Shown: positions 36,185-47,040, numbered from the stretch's first letter. The stretch: 64,000 nt of DNA from Paguma larvata (GCA_030068075.1 CM057833.1:49061587-49125586), one strand, 5' to 3'. The notes: generated from the letters alone by a model not told the origin. Program-made: numbers and translations.

Positions 36185-36412
36185 TAAAGTCACCTCTATG
36201 TCCAGTATGGGATTTGAACTCATGACCCTGAGATCAAGAGTCACATGGTTGGGGCACCTAGCTGGCTTAGTTGGAGGAGCGTGTGATTCTTGGTCTCAGA
36301 GTCGTGAGTTCGAGCCCCACATAGGGTGTAAAGATTATTTAAATAAATAAAACGTTAAGAAAAAAAGAAGAATGACGTTCTCTGCCAACTAGAGCCAGCT
36401 AGGCACCCCTTA
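36185..36412 (-). repeat. Older antisense SINE split by a plus-strand SINE
   Basis: GGGATTTGAACTCATGACCC and GAGATCAAGAGTCACATGG precede the insert. After it the copy resumes as GCCAACTAGAGCCAGCTAGG and CACCCC. Confidence 0.85.
36251..36372 (+). repeat. Short SINE nested in the antisense SINE
   Basis: The head GGGGCACCTAGCTGGCTTAG leads to a GGGTGTAAAGATTATTTAAA tail. Confidence 0.88.
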
Positions 36413-36524
36413 ACCACTAGGCGTAGTTAATCCAAGTGAGAACACAAACCCAAGATATACCAGAAAAGAAAACGGATCTTGAAAATTAGGCTTTTAAACA
36501 TTTTTCTGGCTTATAGATTCAGAT

Positions 36525-36746
36525 TTTTTTTTAATTTTTTTTAACGTTTATTCATTTTTGAGAGACATAGAGACAGAGAGTGAGCAGGGGAAGGGCAGAG
36601 AGAGAGGGAGACACAGAATCCGAAGCAGGCTCCAGGCTCCGAGCCATCAGCACAGAGCCCGACGCGGGGCTCGAACTCACGGACTGTGAGATCATGACCC
36701 GAGCCGAAGTCGGCCGCTCAACCAACTGAGCCAGGCAGGCGCCCCT
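36525..36746 (-). repeat. Young carnivore SINE
   Basis: Antisense copy with the young-subfamily segment GAGACATAGAGACAGAGAGT, flanked by TAGATTCAGATTT at about 36515 and 36747. Confidence 0.97.
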
Positions 36747-36849
36747 AGATTCAGATTTAAATAATTGCTCAAAACCCACCTTCTCCAAGAAGGGCTCATT
36801 GCTCTCTTCTCCCTCTCTGTAACCATTCTTCATGCCACAAGTCACTAGT

Positions 36850-36990
36850 CTTTGGAATGTTCGAATTGGAGAAGCCTGAGACCAATCCCTCACCTCACAG
36901 ATGAAGGCATGGAAGACCAGAGATAAGCAGGACTTGCCCAGGACACACAGAGGCAGGCTAGAACATGGAGTAGAACCAGCATCTTGAGGG
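36850..36990 (-). repeat. MIR relic
   Basis: CCTCACAGATGAAGGCATGG and AGGACTTGCCCAGGACACAC in antisense. Confidence 0.6.
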
Positions 36991-37224
36991 AACTCTTCCA
37001 CTCTGCCATCCCCCAACCCCCACCCACCACTGGCCATGACCTGGGCCTAGTCTTCCCTTTGCATCTTTTCCTAGCTATGACCCTGAGGGAGTGACCTATG
37101 ACTGCCTTCCTTTGAGTCCTTGGCCATTCTTCCCCTCAGTTTCTCCTTTCTGTTAAATCCACTAATCCACAACAGTACTTGCCTTTCTCTGTGACAGGGG
37201 ATCCAATAACTCATTCTAGGAGTA

Positions 37225-37420
37225 CATTGAGGCAGAATGGTGCAGAGACTAAGTGTGGGAAGATAGCCTGGGTTGAAACTGTGACTCCTCTACCCGTTAG
37301 CCTCTCCGTCACTTACCTTCCTCATCTGTAAAATGGTCATAGTACCTATTTCACAGAGGAAGTACAAGGATCGAATGAGTAAATATTTATGAAGGGCTAA
37401 TACACAAGCACTACACAAAC
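37225..37420 (+). repeat. MIR relic, well preserved
   Basis: CAGAATGGTGCAGAGACTAA, CTTCCTCATCTGTAAAATGG and ATAGTACCTATTTCACAGAG in sense. Confidence 0.88.
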
Positions 37421-37439
37421 ATTTGTTAAGCAAAAAATA

Positions 37440-37545
37440 AATAAGTTGGCTATTGTCTCCATTTAGCAGACAAGGAAATAGCGGACCCACACCTTGTCCA
37501 AATTCACGTGATTTTCCAGAAGCAGAGCCATGGCTTTACTCAGTG
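37440..37545 (-). repeat. MIR scrap
   Basis: TCTCCATTTAGCAGACAAGG and CCTTGTCCAAATTCACGTGA in antisense. Confidence 0.5.
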
Positions 37546-38111
37546 CCGTTTCCAGTACAGTTTGCTTCTAATTCATGGTCCTGTTTGTGCTCACCCAGAT
37601 CTGGGTTCAGAAGGGTGTACTTCAAGGGGTTTTTGACACTCTCAGAAATACTGGTCTCTCATTTTTTTTCCGGTTTATTCTAAAGTAGTTGTGATGTTTG
37701 CAATTAAGAGTGAGGAGGTCAAATTCAGTAAGCAAACTGAGTCTTAAAATGCTGACCAAACACTAATGTTTATTTCCCTTTTGACCTCAATCAAATGAGC
37801 CAGTTAGTCCCTTCCACCCCTCCTGCTCCCTCTCACCCTCCCTCCCCGACCATGTCGATTCCATAAGAGAGCTCACAGCTTTGCAAAACAGCATTATTGT
37901 GTGTACTAAGCGCCCGCTATGCTTTTGGGGTGGGAGAGATAAGGGCTACCTCCTATACATGAAGCGACTACTACTGCTAGTAGTCACCACCTGCCTTGGA
38001 ATGGCTGGAAATTTCTAGAGGTTTGTCACTGGTTGGATTAAAGAGCTCCAGACAGAGCCAGCATGGAGGTCTCTGCTGTCAGCAGCCCATCTCGCATGTC
38101 CGTTGTTTCAG

Positions 38112-38305
38112 GTTAATGGAATCGACCTCAGGAGCGCCAGCCATGAAGAGGCCATCACAGCCCTGAGGCAGAGCCCCCAGAAGGTGCGGCTGGTGGTGTA
38201 TAGAGATGAGGCACACTACAGGGATGAGGAGAACTTGGAGATTTTTCCGGTGGACCTGCAGAAAAAGGCCGGCCGAGGACTGGGCCTGAGTATTGTTGGG
38301 AAACG
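38112..38305 (+). CDS. PATJ: PATJ coding exon, end of PDZ8 and start of PDZ9
   Basis: This 194-nt exon encodes residues 138-201 plus two bases of an Arg codon. It begins [20 protein letters not shown]. The His at the first position of helix alpha-B (H148) is typical of class I PDZ domains, which prefer Ser/Thr-x-hydrophobic C termini. PDZ8 ends at [11 protein letters not shown] short acidic linker follows, and then PDZ9 begins with [12 protein letters not shown] and its GLGL loop (193-196). The acceptor is TTTCAG at 38106-38111 and the donor is GTAAGA at 38306. Coupling two domains in one exon leaves only a short inter-domain linker, so PDZ8 and PDZ9 may act as a tandem (inference). Confidence 0.98.
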
Positions 38306-38660
38306 GTAAGAAAATACTGTGCAAGTTAGGACAGATTGGCCTTGCCCTTTAGAGCCCTAGGGAGCCTACAAAGTCTCATGTAAACTAACGGTATAGTTTC
38401 TAAAATCAACCTATTTATAAATATTAGAATGATGTCGGTCATATCTCTGAGCAAGATCTTACGAAAAAATGAAAAAAGTGTGTCCTATGAAGATAGAACT
38501 GGAAGCCCAATCAACCGAGACTGTATTCATTCCCATACAGACTAAGAAGAGACTCAAAAAAGTTTTACACCTTGCCATCACTTAGACCTGAGGCTTTCAT
38601 ACCCGAGAAATAGCTAATATCAGGAGATAGGTTTATACAGAGTTGGGTTAAGAAAATTCT

Positions 38661-38895
38661 GGGGTGCCCGGGTGGCTCAGTCAGTTAAGCATCTGCCTTT
38701 GGCTAAGGTCGTGATCTCATGATTCGTGGGTTCGAGCCCCACATCGGGCTTTGCGCTAATGGTGTAGAGCCTGCTTGGGATTCTCTCTCCCTTTCTCTCT
38801 GCCCCTACCCGGCTTGTGCACACGTGCGCTCTCTCTCTCGCTTTCTCTCTCTCAGAGTGAATAAATAAACTTGAAAAAATTTTAAAAAAAATAGA
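38661..38895 (+). repeat. Carnivore SINE
   Basis: The head GGGGTGCCCGGGTGGCTCAG runs to GAATAAATAAACTTGAAAAA. Confidence 0.95.
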
Positions 38896-39038
38896 GAATT
38901 CGTCACCCATGGAGTACCATGTTAATCTTATGCTGTTAACTACATCTAGTAGGTGAGTTTCAAAAACTAGCTGAATAGGTGTAGTTGAGAGACTAATTCT
39001 GCATGACAGTAGTTTTCATTAAGAAAGATGTCCCCAAG

Positions 39039-39269
39039 GGGCGCCTGGGTGGCTCAGTCGGTTGGGCGGCCGACCTCAGCTCAGGTCATGGTCTCACGGT
39101 CTGTGAGTTCGAGCCCTGCATCGGGCTCTGTGCTGACAGCTCAGAGCCTGGAGCCTGCTTCCGATTCTCTGTCTCCCTCTCTCTCTGCCCTTCCCCTGTT
39201 CACGCTGTGCCTCTATGTCTCTCAAAAATAAAGAAACATTAAAAAAAATTTAAAAAAAAAAAAAAAAAG
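39039..39269 (+). repeat. Young carnivore SINE
   Basis: The head GGGGCGCCTGGGTGGCTCAG leads to an A16-type tail. Perfect target duplication AAGAAAGATGTCCCCAA at about 39021 and 39271. Confidence 0.97.
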
Positions 39270-39640
39270 AAAGAAAGATGTCCCCAAAAGGTAACTTGCA
39301 CCAAAACTATAGGTAGATTCTGTTGGCTAGGCTTTTTATTTGAAGTCTGTGTCACTTACGCATATGATGGGCATTATAGAACAATATCAGGAGGTTGGAG
39401 AAGTAATGTCTCGAAATTGCAATTCCATCTTCCATGGTTTACTGGTTTTAGTTATTCGGTGTGTATTTATTCCAACAGGGCTGTAAGATTGCCAGGTGAG
39501 AACCCAATATGGCCTTAAATGGTCATCAACCGTCATCTTAGTGAAAATTGAAGTTGGTTTTATATATATTACATCCTGTGCTCTCAAAGACCTCTGGCTA
39601 GCCCAGTGCTTTTTTCCAGCAGTCCAAGCTGTTATTAAAT

Positions 39641-39849
39641 TTTTTTTTTAACGTTTATTTATTTTTGACAGAGAGACAGTGCATGAGCAGGGGAAGGGCA
39701 GAGAGAGAGGGAGACACAGAATCAGAAGCAGGCTCCAGGCTCCGAGCTGTCAGCACAGAGCCCAGCACGGGGCTCGAACCCACAGACTGTGAGATCATGA
39801 CCTGAGCCGAAGTCGGCTGCTAAACCGACTGAGCCACCCAGGTGCCCCC
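39641..39849 (-). repeat. Young carnivore SINE
   Basis: Antisense copy ending GAGCCACCCAGGTGCCCC, flanked by CCAAGCTGTTATTAAA at 39625 and 39851. Confidence 0.97.
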
Positions 39850-40224
39850 CCAAGCTGTTATTAAAATAAAAATATTAGGGACACTTTTTGAGAGCACTGA
39901 TTTCGTGCCAAGTACTGTGCTGTCCTGATCGCATTCTTCAGCACTGTTAAATCATCACTCTGAATTTTTGCATTACAAATCAAAAAAGCTGAGGCTCCTC
40001 TTTCTAAACAAACTCCCTGCATACCTGGGTGCAGAGTACCTGACAGAGCCCACAGTGAAGTCTGCTTGCCTGCGACATTAATATGCCTGGCGAGAGTCCA
40101 CTTAAAGTAATGGTTTTTTACCTTATTGTGTCATAGAGGATTGATAAAACCATCTTTGGGCAGCACTCGTATTTCAGATTGGGTGCGTAAGGGACATTCA
40201 CGTTCCTTAGCCCAAAAAGTTCCA

Positions 40225-40470
40225 CTGCGAAGGATCAGGTGTACAAGTTCTCACAACGCACAATTCCTTGACTTAGCAATTCCACAACTGGAAGTGTACC
40301 CTAACAGTATTCTTGTAGGTACGTTCCCTGTTGCACATTGTTTGCAATAGCTAGTGGATGACAATAACCTCTATAATTTTTATCACTAGTTTACTCCCCA
40401 TGAAATTAAGGACCCTCTGTAGAATTGTATACAGCCTTAAAAAACAGTGAAGAAGCCCCAGGTGCTTTCT
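40225..40470 (+). repeat. Old L1 (L1M-type) fragment
   Basis: TTGACTTAGCAATTCCACAA, TTGTTTGCAATAGCTAGTGG and AGAATTGTATACAGCCTTAA follow the order seen in the ORF2 C-terminal/3' region of ancient L1s. Confidence 0.6.
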
Positions 40471-40643
40471 CTACTTTTTAACCTCTTAAATTTGAGACAT
40501 ACAAATTTATTGACTCCTCAAATAATTATAATTAAAACCTTAATAAAGACAGGAAAAGGGATAAACTAGAAATAGATCAGATACTAATAAGTGAGCTAAT
40601 CTATAAGGAAATAACTTGTATATTTTAAGAGTACTTAACTCTA

Positions 40644-40847
40644 GGGACGCCTGGATGGCTCAGTTGGTTAAGCGTCCAACTTCAGCTCAGGTCGTGATCT
40701 TGCAGTTCGTGAGTTCAAACCCCACAGCCCCTCTGTGCTGACTGTCTGGAGCCTGCAACCTGCTTCAGATTCTCTATCTCCCTTTCAGATTCTGCCCCTC
40801 CCCTGCTTGTGCTCACTCTCTCTAAAAAGTAAACATTTAAAAAAAAA
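40644..40847 (+). repeat. Carnivore SINE
   Basis: The head AGGGACGCCTGGATGGCTCA is flanked by TTTTAAGAGTACTT at about 40623 and 40849. Confidence 0.95.
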
Positions 40848-41165
40848 ATTTTAAGAGTACTTTGCTTTTTAAAGTGAATTTCCATTTCATTTCACTAAGA
40901 TTATCCTCTTGCAGAAATGATGCCCTTGGGCCAATAAAAATGAATTTTACATTAGGCAGCATAAATAGGTATAAACTATTTAAAAGCCAAACACTCTGAG
41001 GTTTATCATTTGGGAAGTTAGTGGTTATAATTGGATGAGATGGCTTCGTAAGACCATTCTGCCACGCTTTGGGATTTCGTGAAACTGGTGTAGAATGTCA
41101 GTAATCTCAGATTTACCGAAGAAATACTAAGTCATGCCCTTACTCCTGCTCTGTGGTATTCACAG

Positions 41166-41313
41166 AAATGGAAGCGGAGTGTTTATTTCTGACATCGTGA
41201 AAGGCGGAGCTGCAGACCTCGATAGGAGATTGATTCAGGGAGATCAGATCTTATCTGTGAACGGGGAGGACATGAGAAACGCTTCACAGGAGACAGTGGC
41301 CACTGTCCTCAAG
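41166..41313 (+). CDS. PATJ: PATJ coding exon, body of PDZ9
   Basis: This 148-nt exon completes the split Arg codon and encodes [18 protein letters not shown], then [18 protein letters not shown] and the alpha-B helix, ending in ATVLK (residues 202-251). The acceptor is TTCACAG ending at 41165 and the donor is a perfect GTGAGT at 41314. The usual PDZ motif DGRL reads DRRL here (codons GAT AGG AGA TTG at residues 221-224), whereas PDZ8 in the same protein keeps DGRL. The first alpha-B position is Gln (Q243) rather than His, so class I ligand preference is not assured. The exon ends in phase 0. Confidence 0.98.
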
Positions 41314-42417
41314 GTGAGTCCCCACGCTGCTTTCTGCCTGGCTGGTGTGACTAACTTCCGGGGGGGACAGTTCTAATCTAGCTCGGTTATAAAATGGGTT
41401 AGGCTTTCTGCTAACGAGTTTTAACTAGAGGTCTAATCTCCGATTACGTTAACCCATCATAAATAGCTTTACGTGAAAGCCGTTATAATGACCAACAGGA
41501 CTGAGGAGAAACCTCTTTGGGGGTTTCTAAGCTAGCTTTTATACCTGTGAGAATCCAAGTGTCCCCAGTTATTCTCAAGTGCATCAGATGGTATAAGTTC
41601 TCCTGGAATCACAGAACTCCTCCCTCTGCCTCTAACACTGTATTGTCGTGAGTTTACCCAATCCAGCTTTTCTTGCCTGAGGGACCATTAAAGATCATCT
41701 AGACCAATTCCTCTGATTCACAAATGAAGTTTGAAAAAGTAGGGCAGCATGCCCAAGATGACAAGGATCTGCCCGAGTGGTTTTTCTCACCACCCGAGCT
41801 CTTTCTCCCTGAAGTCGTCAAGAGGCTAAGGTTCAGAATGCCTTCCCTTCCAAGTGCCTCTGCCACATGGACCCCACCTCCCTCGGAGGAAGCGGATTAA
41901 TAAAAATTCCTGTAACTTTTCATTCAACTATAACCAGCCGCATCTTCCGCCGTTTCACACATAGCTATGGAAAGTTTTGCAAAGACAGATGAATTTTGTT
42001 TATTTCAAAACAAAATTTTTCCTGACTTTCTAGTTTAGTCAACTCTCAGTTGTGACTTACGAGAGAAGTTATATGTAGATTATCTCTGTGTCTGAGTTTC
42101 CTGTCTTCCTTTCACCCACTTTTCCTTAATTATGTCGCTGCTCATGAGTACTTTCATCAGAAGGGAAAAGGAAGAGAAAAGAGGTGAATCGAAATGTAAT
42201 CCTTTTACCATGTTTTGAAAAGTCATAAAGTCATGACACGAATACCACTGAGTTGGTAAATTGTTGTTATTTTGTGTGATTTTTTTTGATGACTGAATTT
42301 CCTTTTTGCCTGTTGCTTTCGTCACCTGTTTACAACTGTTGGCTGCAGAGATGAGTGGAGGCCGGGCCGTGATAATTTAGAATATAAATGCTGTTTTTCA
42401 CCTCTTGTCTTCCCAAG
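41314..42417 (+). other. PATJ: PATJ intron, 1.1 kb
   Basis: This intron has no young SINE. A MIR-like scrap lies near 41685-41785, and otherwise I see ordinary intron sequence. The acceptor end has a pyrimidine-rich tract. Confidence 0.8.
41685..41785 (-). repeat. MIR-like scrap
   Basis: GATTCACAAATGAAGTTTGA and CATGCCCAAGATGACAAGGA weakly resemble the antisense MIR core. Confidence 0.3.
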
Positions 42418-42504
42418 TGTGCACAGGGGCTGGTGCAGCTAGAGATTGGGAGACTCCGAGCTGGTTCCTGGACCTCCTCAAGGAAGACGTCACAGAACAG
42501 TCAG
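42418..42504 (+). CDS. PATJ: PATJ coding exon, end of PDZ9 and linker
   Basis: This 87-nt, phase 0-0 exon encodes 29 residues. [16 protein letters not shown] is the last strand of PDZ9, followed by a Ser/Thr-rich linker ending in TSQNSQ. The acceptor follows a pyrimidine-rich tract (TCTTCCCAAG ending at 42417). The donor after the terminal CAG is GTTGTT at 42505, which departs from the GTRAGT consensus at positions +3 to +5. The protein continues NSQ-GSQ into the next exon, as in human PATJ from memory, so the boundary is probably right even though the donor looks weak. Confidence 0.92.
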
Positions 42505-44657
42505 GTTGTTGATGGCTTCCCGTCACACTGACTCACCTGTCCCCACTGGGAGAAAGTCCATTTCATAAGTGATTGTTTGGAAATAATGTATAATAGACAG
42601 CATAGTCACCATACCAAGTTCAGTGCGTTTTAATGTGTCTGAAATAAAAATGAAAGGTGGGATGGAAATTCATTAATCCGTAGATTTTTCTCTCCTTTAT
42701 TACCTGCCAGTGTTTTCTTAGAACTACTTTTCTCGTCCACTATTAGTTCTGTGTTGCCTAAGCATGCACGTACACAGCTGTGTTTATTTAAAAAAAAAAA
42801 AAGAAGCAACATCTGGTGGCAATTTGACCCTCATTAGCACAACATTGTTCTATTCATTCAATTAAATATTGCCATAAAGTTAACTTGTGAATAGTCACTC
42901 ACACATGCTGAGGGCAATTAATGGTATATTCCTAAGAGAGCAAATTGTGGGGGGTTATCCTATGAGAGTGAGGTTTTAATGGGTGACATTTTGTAGGTTA
43001 GCAAACATCTTATGTTTATTTGCAAGGCTGATGTAAGTGCCACTTTTTTTTTTAACAAAGTATATTTCAAAGTTTTGGGTTTTTTTGTTTTCATTATAAT
43101 GGCTGACAAAATCAAGATGGTAGACTATACGTTTAGTCCCATTTGGTACATAATGAAACCGTAGAAACCTACATGTGACCTCCAGTCCCCTTTGTGGGTT
43201 ATAGACGGGCCTTTGTTTTGAGGTTAAAAGCATGAGTTTTGGTCCCCTCCCTGGTTGCCATAGGTTTTAAAGCCTCTCCAAGGCCTTTGTTCAGAAGTCG
43301 TTCTGAGTTTGTGGTTAGCACACAGGTGCTTCTGGAATGCTGTGAAATGCCTCTTCTGCTTCATTGGTGTTAGGAAATGGATGAAGAAAAATACTGTCGT
43401 TCAGATAGGATCGCAGACTGGGCGTCTTGTCTTAGAGAATCTTGAAAGCAGTGAAACCCAATAAACATCATGTTAAGCCTAGAATATTTTATCTCTTTCA
43501 TTTCTCGTCTACAAAATGAGCAGCAAATATCATGCGTGCTGAGACAGTGCTGCCGTGATACTCCAGGAGTAAATGGTTGATAATGATTCTAACCAGACTC
43601 CTATCAACAGTGGGAACTTCAGATGCAAAATAGTTGTGTCAGCTTCTTCCTTAGTGAAGATTCACTTGTTGAGTGATTGCACCAATGACTAATTTCACTA
43701 ATCTAACAGGAGGTTAGATTATTCCTGAACAATCCTAGGGGTAAAATTTTTCCTCCTTGGAGAGTATGGGAAGGTGCCACAAAGGAGGCCCCCTTCTCAC
43801 TGCAAAAGGAGTTTGATAGGTTGGAACAAGGGAGAAGGCATCCCCGACAGATGCAAAAGCGTATACAAAAGCACAAGGGGATACAAAGGATTCCAGTATT
43901 TTAAGAAAAGTTTGATTGAAGGGTGAGGTAGTAGGCAGAACTAGATTTCTGCCCTTGAGGAACATGTGTAAGTATGTCTTAAGTGATTAATAAAGTTCAC
44001 ACTCAGGTTAAATACAGAGCTAACAAATTTAGAAGCTCTATGATTAAATGTCAATAAAACCATCATCACCATTTATCTGATATATAAACGTGAGCTGTTC
44101 TATCCTGGAACCTGAGACGAAGCATCAAACACTTTTATCTTCCCCTTAACAGAATTTTTACTTTGGGGGGGTAGAAGTTTAACTCAGTTTTAAGAAAAAC
44201 AGTAAATGTGTTTTATCCTTACTCGGTCCTTAAAATTTTGGCTGAGATTATATGGGAGGCTGCAGTGATATTTGGCTAATTGAAAGAAGGCTTCTAGCTG
44301 GCCGTGGAAAGGAAATGTTCTCCACCATCGTGAACTGAAGGGCAGCCTGTGACCCAGCTAGAGAAGAAGGACGCCACTCCCAAACCTATTCAAAAGCAGT
44401 CAGGACCCTCTATGGGCACAGATTTCTTTCTAGGCAATTATACAATGGGGAGATAAAGGTTTTCTTTTGAAAGCCGAGGAGAAATATAATTCATTGACTT
44501 GGCCTAGAGAAAGTAGGTTCATTAAGAGAGATCTTCTATCTTGGGGGCCACCAAGCCTCATTTAGTTTTGTTTTGTTTTTTTAAAGAATAGGATTGAAAT
44601 GAGCTGTACAATAGCTCATAGGAAATAAGATTAATTGATAATTCAGAATTCATGAGT

Positions 44658-44861
44658 CTTTTTTTTTTTTTATGTTTATTTTTGAGAGAGAAAGTGTGAG
44701 CGGGGGAGGGGCAGAGAGAGAGGGAGAGGGAGAATACCAAGCAGGCTACATGGCTACCAGCACAGAGCCCGACACGGAGCTCAGTCTCACAAACTGCGAG
44801 CCCATGACCTAAGCCGAGATCAAGAGTCAGATGCTGAATGGACTGGGCCACCCAGGTGCCC
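44658..44861 (-). repeat. Carnivore SINE
   Basis: Antisense copy from a T12 tail to GGGCCACCCAGGTGCCCC. Confidence 0.94.
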
Positions 44862-45216
44862 CACACTTCTTTTAAAATAATATCTTTTCCCACCAACCAG
44901 AAGAAAGTATCCTTACTCTGCAGTGGAAACTGTATAAAGGAAAAACACTTAAGAAATCTTTTCCTCAGGTAACGAGGGAATGCTGCCAGACACAGTTCAT
45001 GTTTATAAAGACCTTCCCAAACCCATTGCTCCAAGATTTTTTAGGCAAAAGTTATAATATTCTGTAGTTTCTTAATTCTGAGTATTATAGCACTATTGAT
45101 TGAAATCCTTTCCTTTTGGGAAAAATATAAAAACACTCCTTTAAGTGTACATAACCGTTGTGAAGTGTATTGATGTCTATAGCTTACTTTGAAATGAATT
45201 TTTAAAAATTGGTGAA

Positions 45217-45428
45217 GAGGGGTGCCTGGGTACCTCAGCTGGTTGAGCATCTGACTTTTGATTTTGGCTCCAGTCATGATTTCAGGGTGTGAGATCAAAC
45301 CCCGAGTCGGCCTCCGTGCTGAGCATGGAGCCTGCTTAAGATTCTCTCTCTCTTCGTCTCTGCCTCTCTCCCCACTCAACACTTTCTTTCTAAATAAATA
45401 AATAAAAATAAACTTAAAAAAATTAAAT
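45217..45428 (+). repeat. Carnivore SINE, first of a tandem pair
   Basis: The head GGGGTGCCTGGGTACCTCAG leads to an AAATAAATAAATAAAAATAA tail. It is preceded by TTTTTAAAAATTGGTGAA. Confidence 0.94.
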
Positions 45429-45429
45429 T

Positions 45430-45675
45430 GGGGCGCCTGGGTGGCTCAGTCAGTTAAGCATTCAACTTCTGCTCAGGTCACGATCTCACGGTCTGTGAGT
45501 TTGAGCCCCAAATCGGGCTTCACACTCGCAATGCGGAGCCTGCTTGGGACTCTTGCTCTCTCCTCTCTCTCTGCCTCTCCCCTGCTTTTGCGCACGCACA
45601 CTCTCTCTCTCTCTCTCTCTCTCAAAATAAATAAATAGATGAATAAATAAAGCTTTAAAAAAAAGATTAGAATAA
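45430..45675 (+). repeat. Carnivore SINE, second of a tandem pair
   Basis: The head GGGGCGCCTGGGTGGCTCAG leads to a (CT)n stretch and tail. TTTTTAAAATTGATGAA follows, matching the sequence before the first copy. Confidence 0.95.
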
Positions 45676-45802
45676 TTTTTAAAATTGATGAATAGATTAA
45701 GGATATGTGATAATTAAAATACAGCAAAATAATGATTGTGGAATCTAAGTGGCATGCATATGAATGTCTACTGTATAATTCACCTTTCCTGTATATTTTC
45801 TT

Positions 45803-45930
45803 TTTTTTTTTAGGTTTATTTTGAGAGAGAGAAAGCGTGTGTACATGTGCGTGCATGCATGGGGGAGGGGTAGAGAGAGAGAATCCCAAGCAGGCTTTGC
45901 CCAACAAGGGACTCCATCTCACCAAGACAC
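45803..45930 (-). repeat. Truncated carnivore SINE
   Basis: Antisense tail and CT-rich part (GA-rich on plus) up to CCCAAGCAGGC. The tRNA-like head is missing. Confidence 0.8.
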
Positions 45931-46450
45931 CCTTATGTATTTTCATATTTAAGGAATGTTAAAATATTAAACTTGCATTATGGAACTAGGGAAATGAATC
46001 AAATTACAATTTGTCATGTAATTTTGAGGCATAACCTTGAAAATTTGGTAGAAAACCTTCTGTACTCACTTTTGGTTACATTATTTTCTTTTTGCTTTTT
46101 TTCTTGGCTTATATTATTTTCTGCATTGCAAGGGTCCTCCACTGTGTATATGACTCTCGCCGAGTAGCCACTAACCCATATATGTCAATTCATTGTAGAC
46201 CTCAAATATTTATTTAAATAAAAGGACAGTAATGGAAGTATAACAGATTGGGCTGAATTACTACTGACTCTAGGAAAATCTTTGAGAAAAAAAATTTAAC
46301 CCATTCCTAAACCGACATATTCCCTTGATATTTGCTGCTTTCTCCTTCAACTAAGGAGAAAATGTCTGTTAAGATTTTATTAGAGTTGTTTTAGCAAAAT
46401 CAATCATGCAGTTTGGGTGAGAAAGTATAATTAAATTATTACATGTTTTC

Positions 46451-46596
46451 GGGGCAGTTGGGTGGCTCAGTCAGTTAAGCATCCGACTCTTGATTTTAGC
46501 TCAGGTCATGGTCTCATGTTTCATGGGTTCGAGTCCCGTATCACGCTCTGTGCCAACAATGCAGACGGAGCTTGCTTAAGATTCTCTCTCCCTCTC

Positions 46597-46627
<31 letters not shown>

Positions 46628-46672
46628 CACGTGTGCTCTCTCTCTCTCTCTCAAAATAAATAGACTTTAAAA
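46451..46672 (+). repeat. Carnivore SINE with 18-bp target duplication
   Basis: The head GGGGCAGTTGGGTGGCTCAG includes an internal (GT)n run. A perfect AAATTATTACATGTTTTC flanks it at 46433-46450 and 46673-46690. Confidence 0.97.
46606..46627. repeat. (GT)n microsatellite inside a SINE
   Basis: About 11 GT dinucleotides replace part of the usual CT-rich segment. Confidence 0.95.
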
Positions 46673-46925
46673 AAATTATTACATGTTTTCTATCTTGATT
46701 GAAACCGTATATGAAAGAACAAATAAAGGGAGAACGCAATGGAAAAGTGTCAGATGAGATTGGGTTAAAGTGGTAAGAGTACGCCTAGGGGTAATTTCTG
46801 TCTTCTCCTTTAGCCTCTCTAGAATTTTCTATGACATGGTTATGGTTACATCAGTAAAGTGCTAAGTCTGAATTTTAAGAGCATTCTGTGTCTCCACGCA
46901 GCTGACTGCCGGCTTTTCCTTCCAG

Positions 46926-47040
46926 GGCAGCCAGCACAGCGCCCAGAGCAGCTTCCATCCCTCCCTCGCTCCCGTCATCGCCAGCCTGCAAAGCCTGGTC
47001 GGCACAAAGAGAGCTACAGATCCTTCCCCCAAAAGTTCAG
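46926..47040 (+). CDS. PATJ: PATJ coding exon, Ser-rich linker between PDZ9 and PDZ10
   Basis: This 115-nt exon encodes [20 protein letters not shown], then [18 protein letters not shown] and the first base of a Gly codon (residues 281-318). The acceptor is CCTTCCAG ending at 46925 and the donor is GTATTA at 47041. It is rich in Ser, Pro and Gln and has no folded domain. It matches the equivalent human PATJ segment in pattern but with several substitutions, as expected for a disordered linker. The length is not a multiple of three. Together with the next 38-nt exon it is 153 nt, so the two could be skipped as a frame-preserving cassette. Confidence 0.94.

Larger units (their letters stand above)
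32178..38111 (+). other. PATJ: PATJ intron, 5.9 kb
   Basis: This intron contains a pile of three tandem SINEs (33901-34580), a short SINE, a SINE-in-SINE nest (36180-36415), one young antisense SINE and four MIR pieces. The stretch 32220-33890 has no identified repeat and includes a 151-codon minus-strand open frame (32223-32678) with no recognisable protein. The stretch 37560-38111 is unremarkable. Confidence 0.8.
38306..41165 (+). other. PATJ: PATJ intron, 2.9 kb
   Basis: This intron contains four SINEs (38662, 39039, 39641 antisense and 40645) and an old L1-type piece near 40225-40470. Between them is AT-rich unique sequence with no other signal. Confidence 0.8.
42505..46925 (+). other. 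PATJ: PATJ intron, 4.4 kb
   Basis: The first 2.1 kb (42505-44657) shows no repeat I can name and reads as unique AT-rich intron. The rest carries an antisense SINE, a tandem SINE pair, a truncated SINE and one SINE with an 18-bp perfect target duplication. Confidence 0.8.

Noticed and set aside
36552..37037. A 161-codon minus-strand open frame
   Set aside because: Its C-terminal half is an antisense SINE and the rest covers a MIR relic.
38079..38324. Minus-strand open frame across the PDZ8/PDZ9 exon
   Set aside because: It is a shadow of the strongly supported plus-strand PATJ exon.
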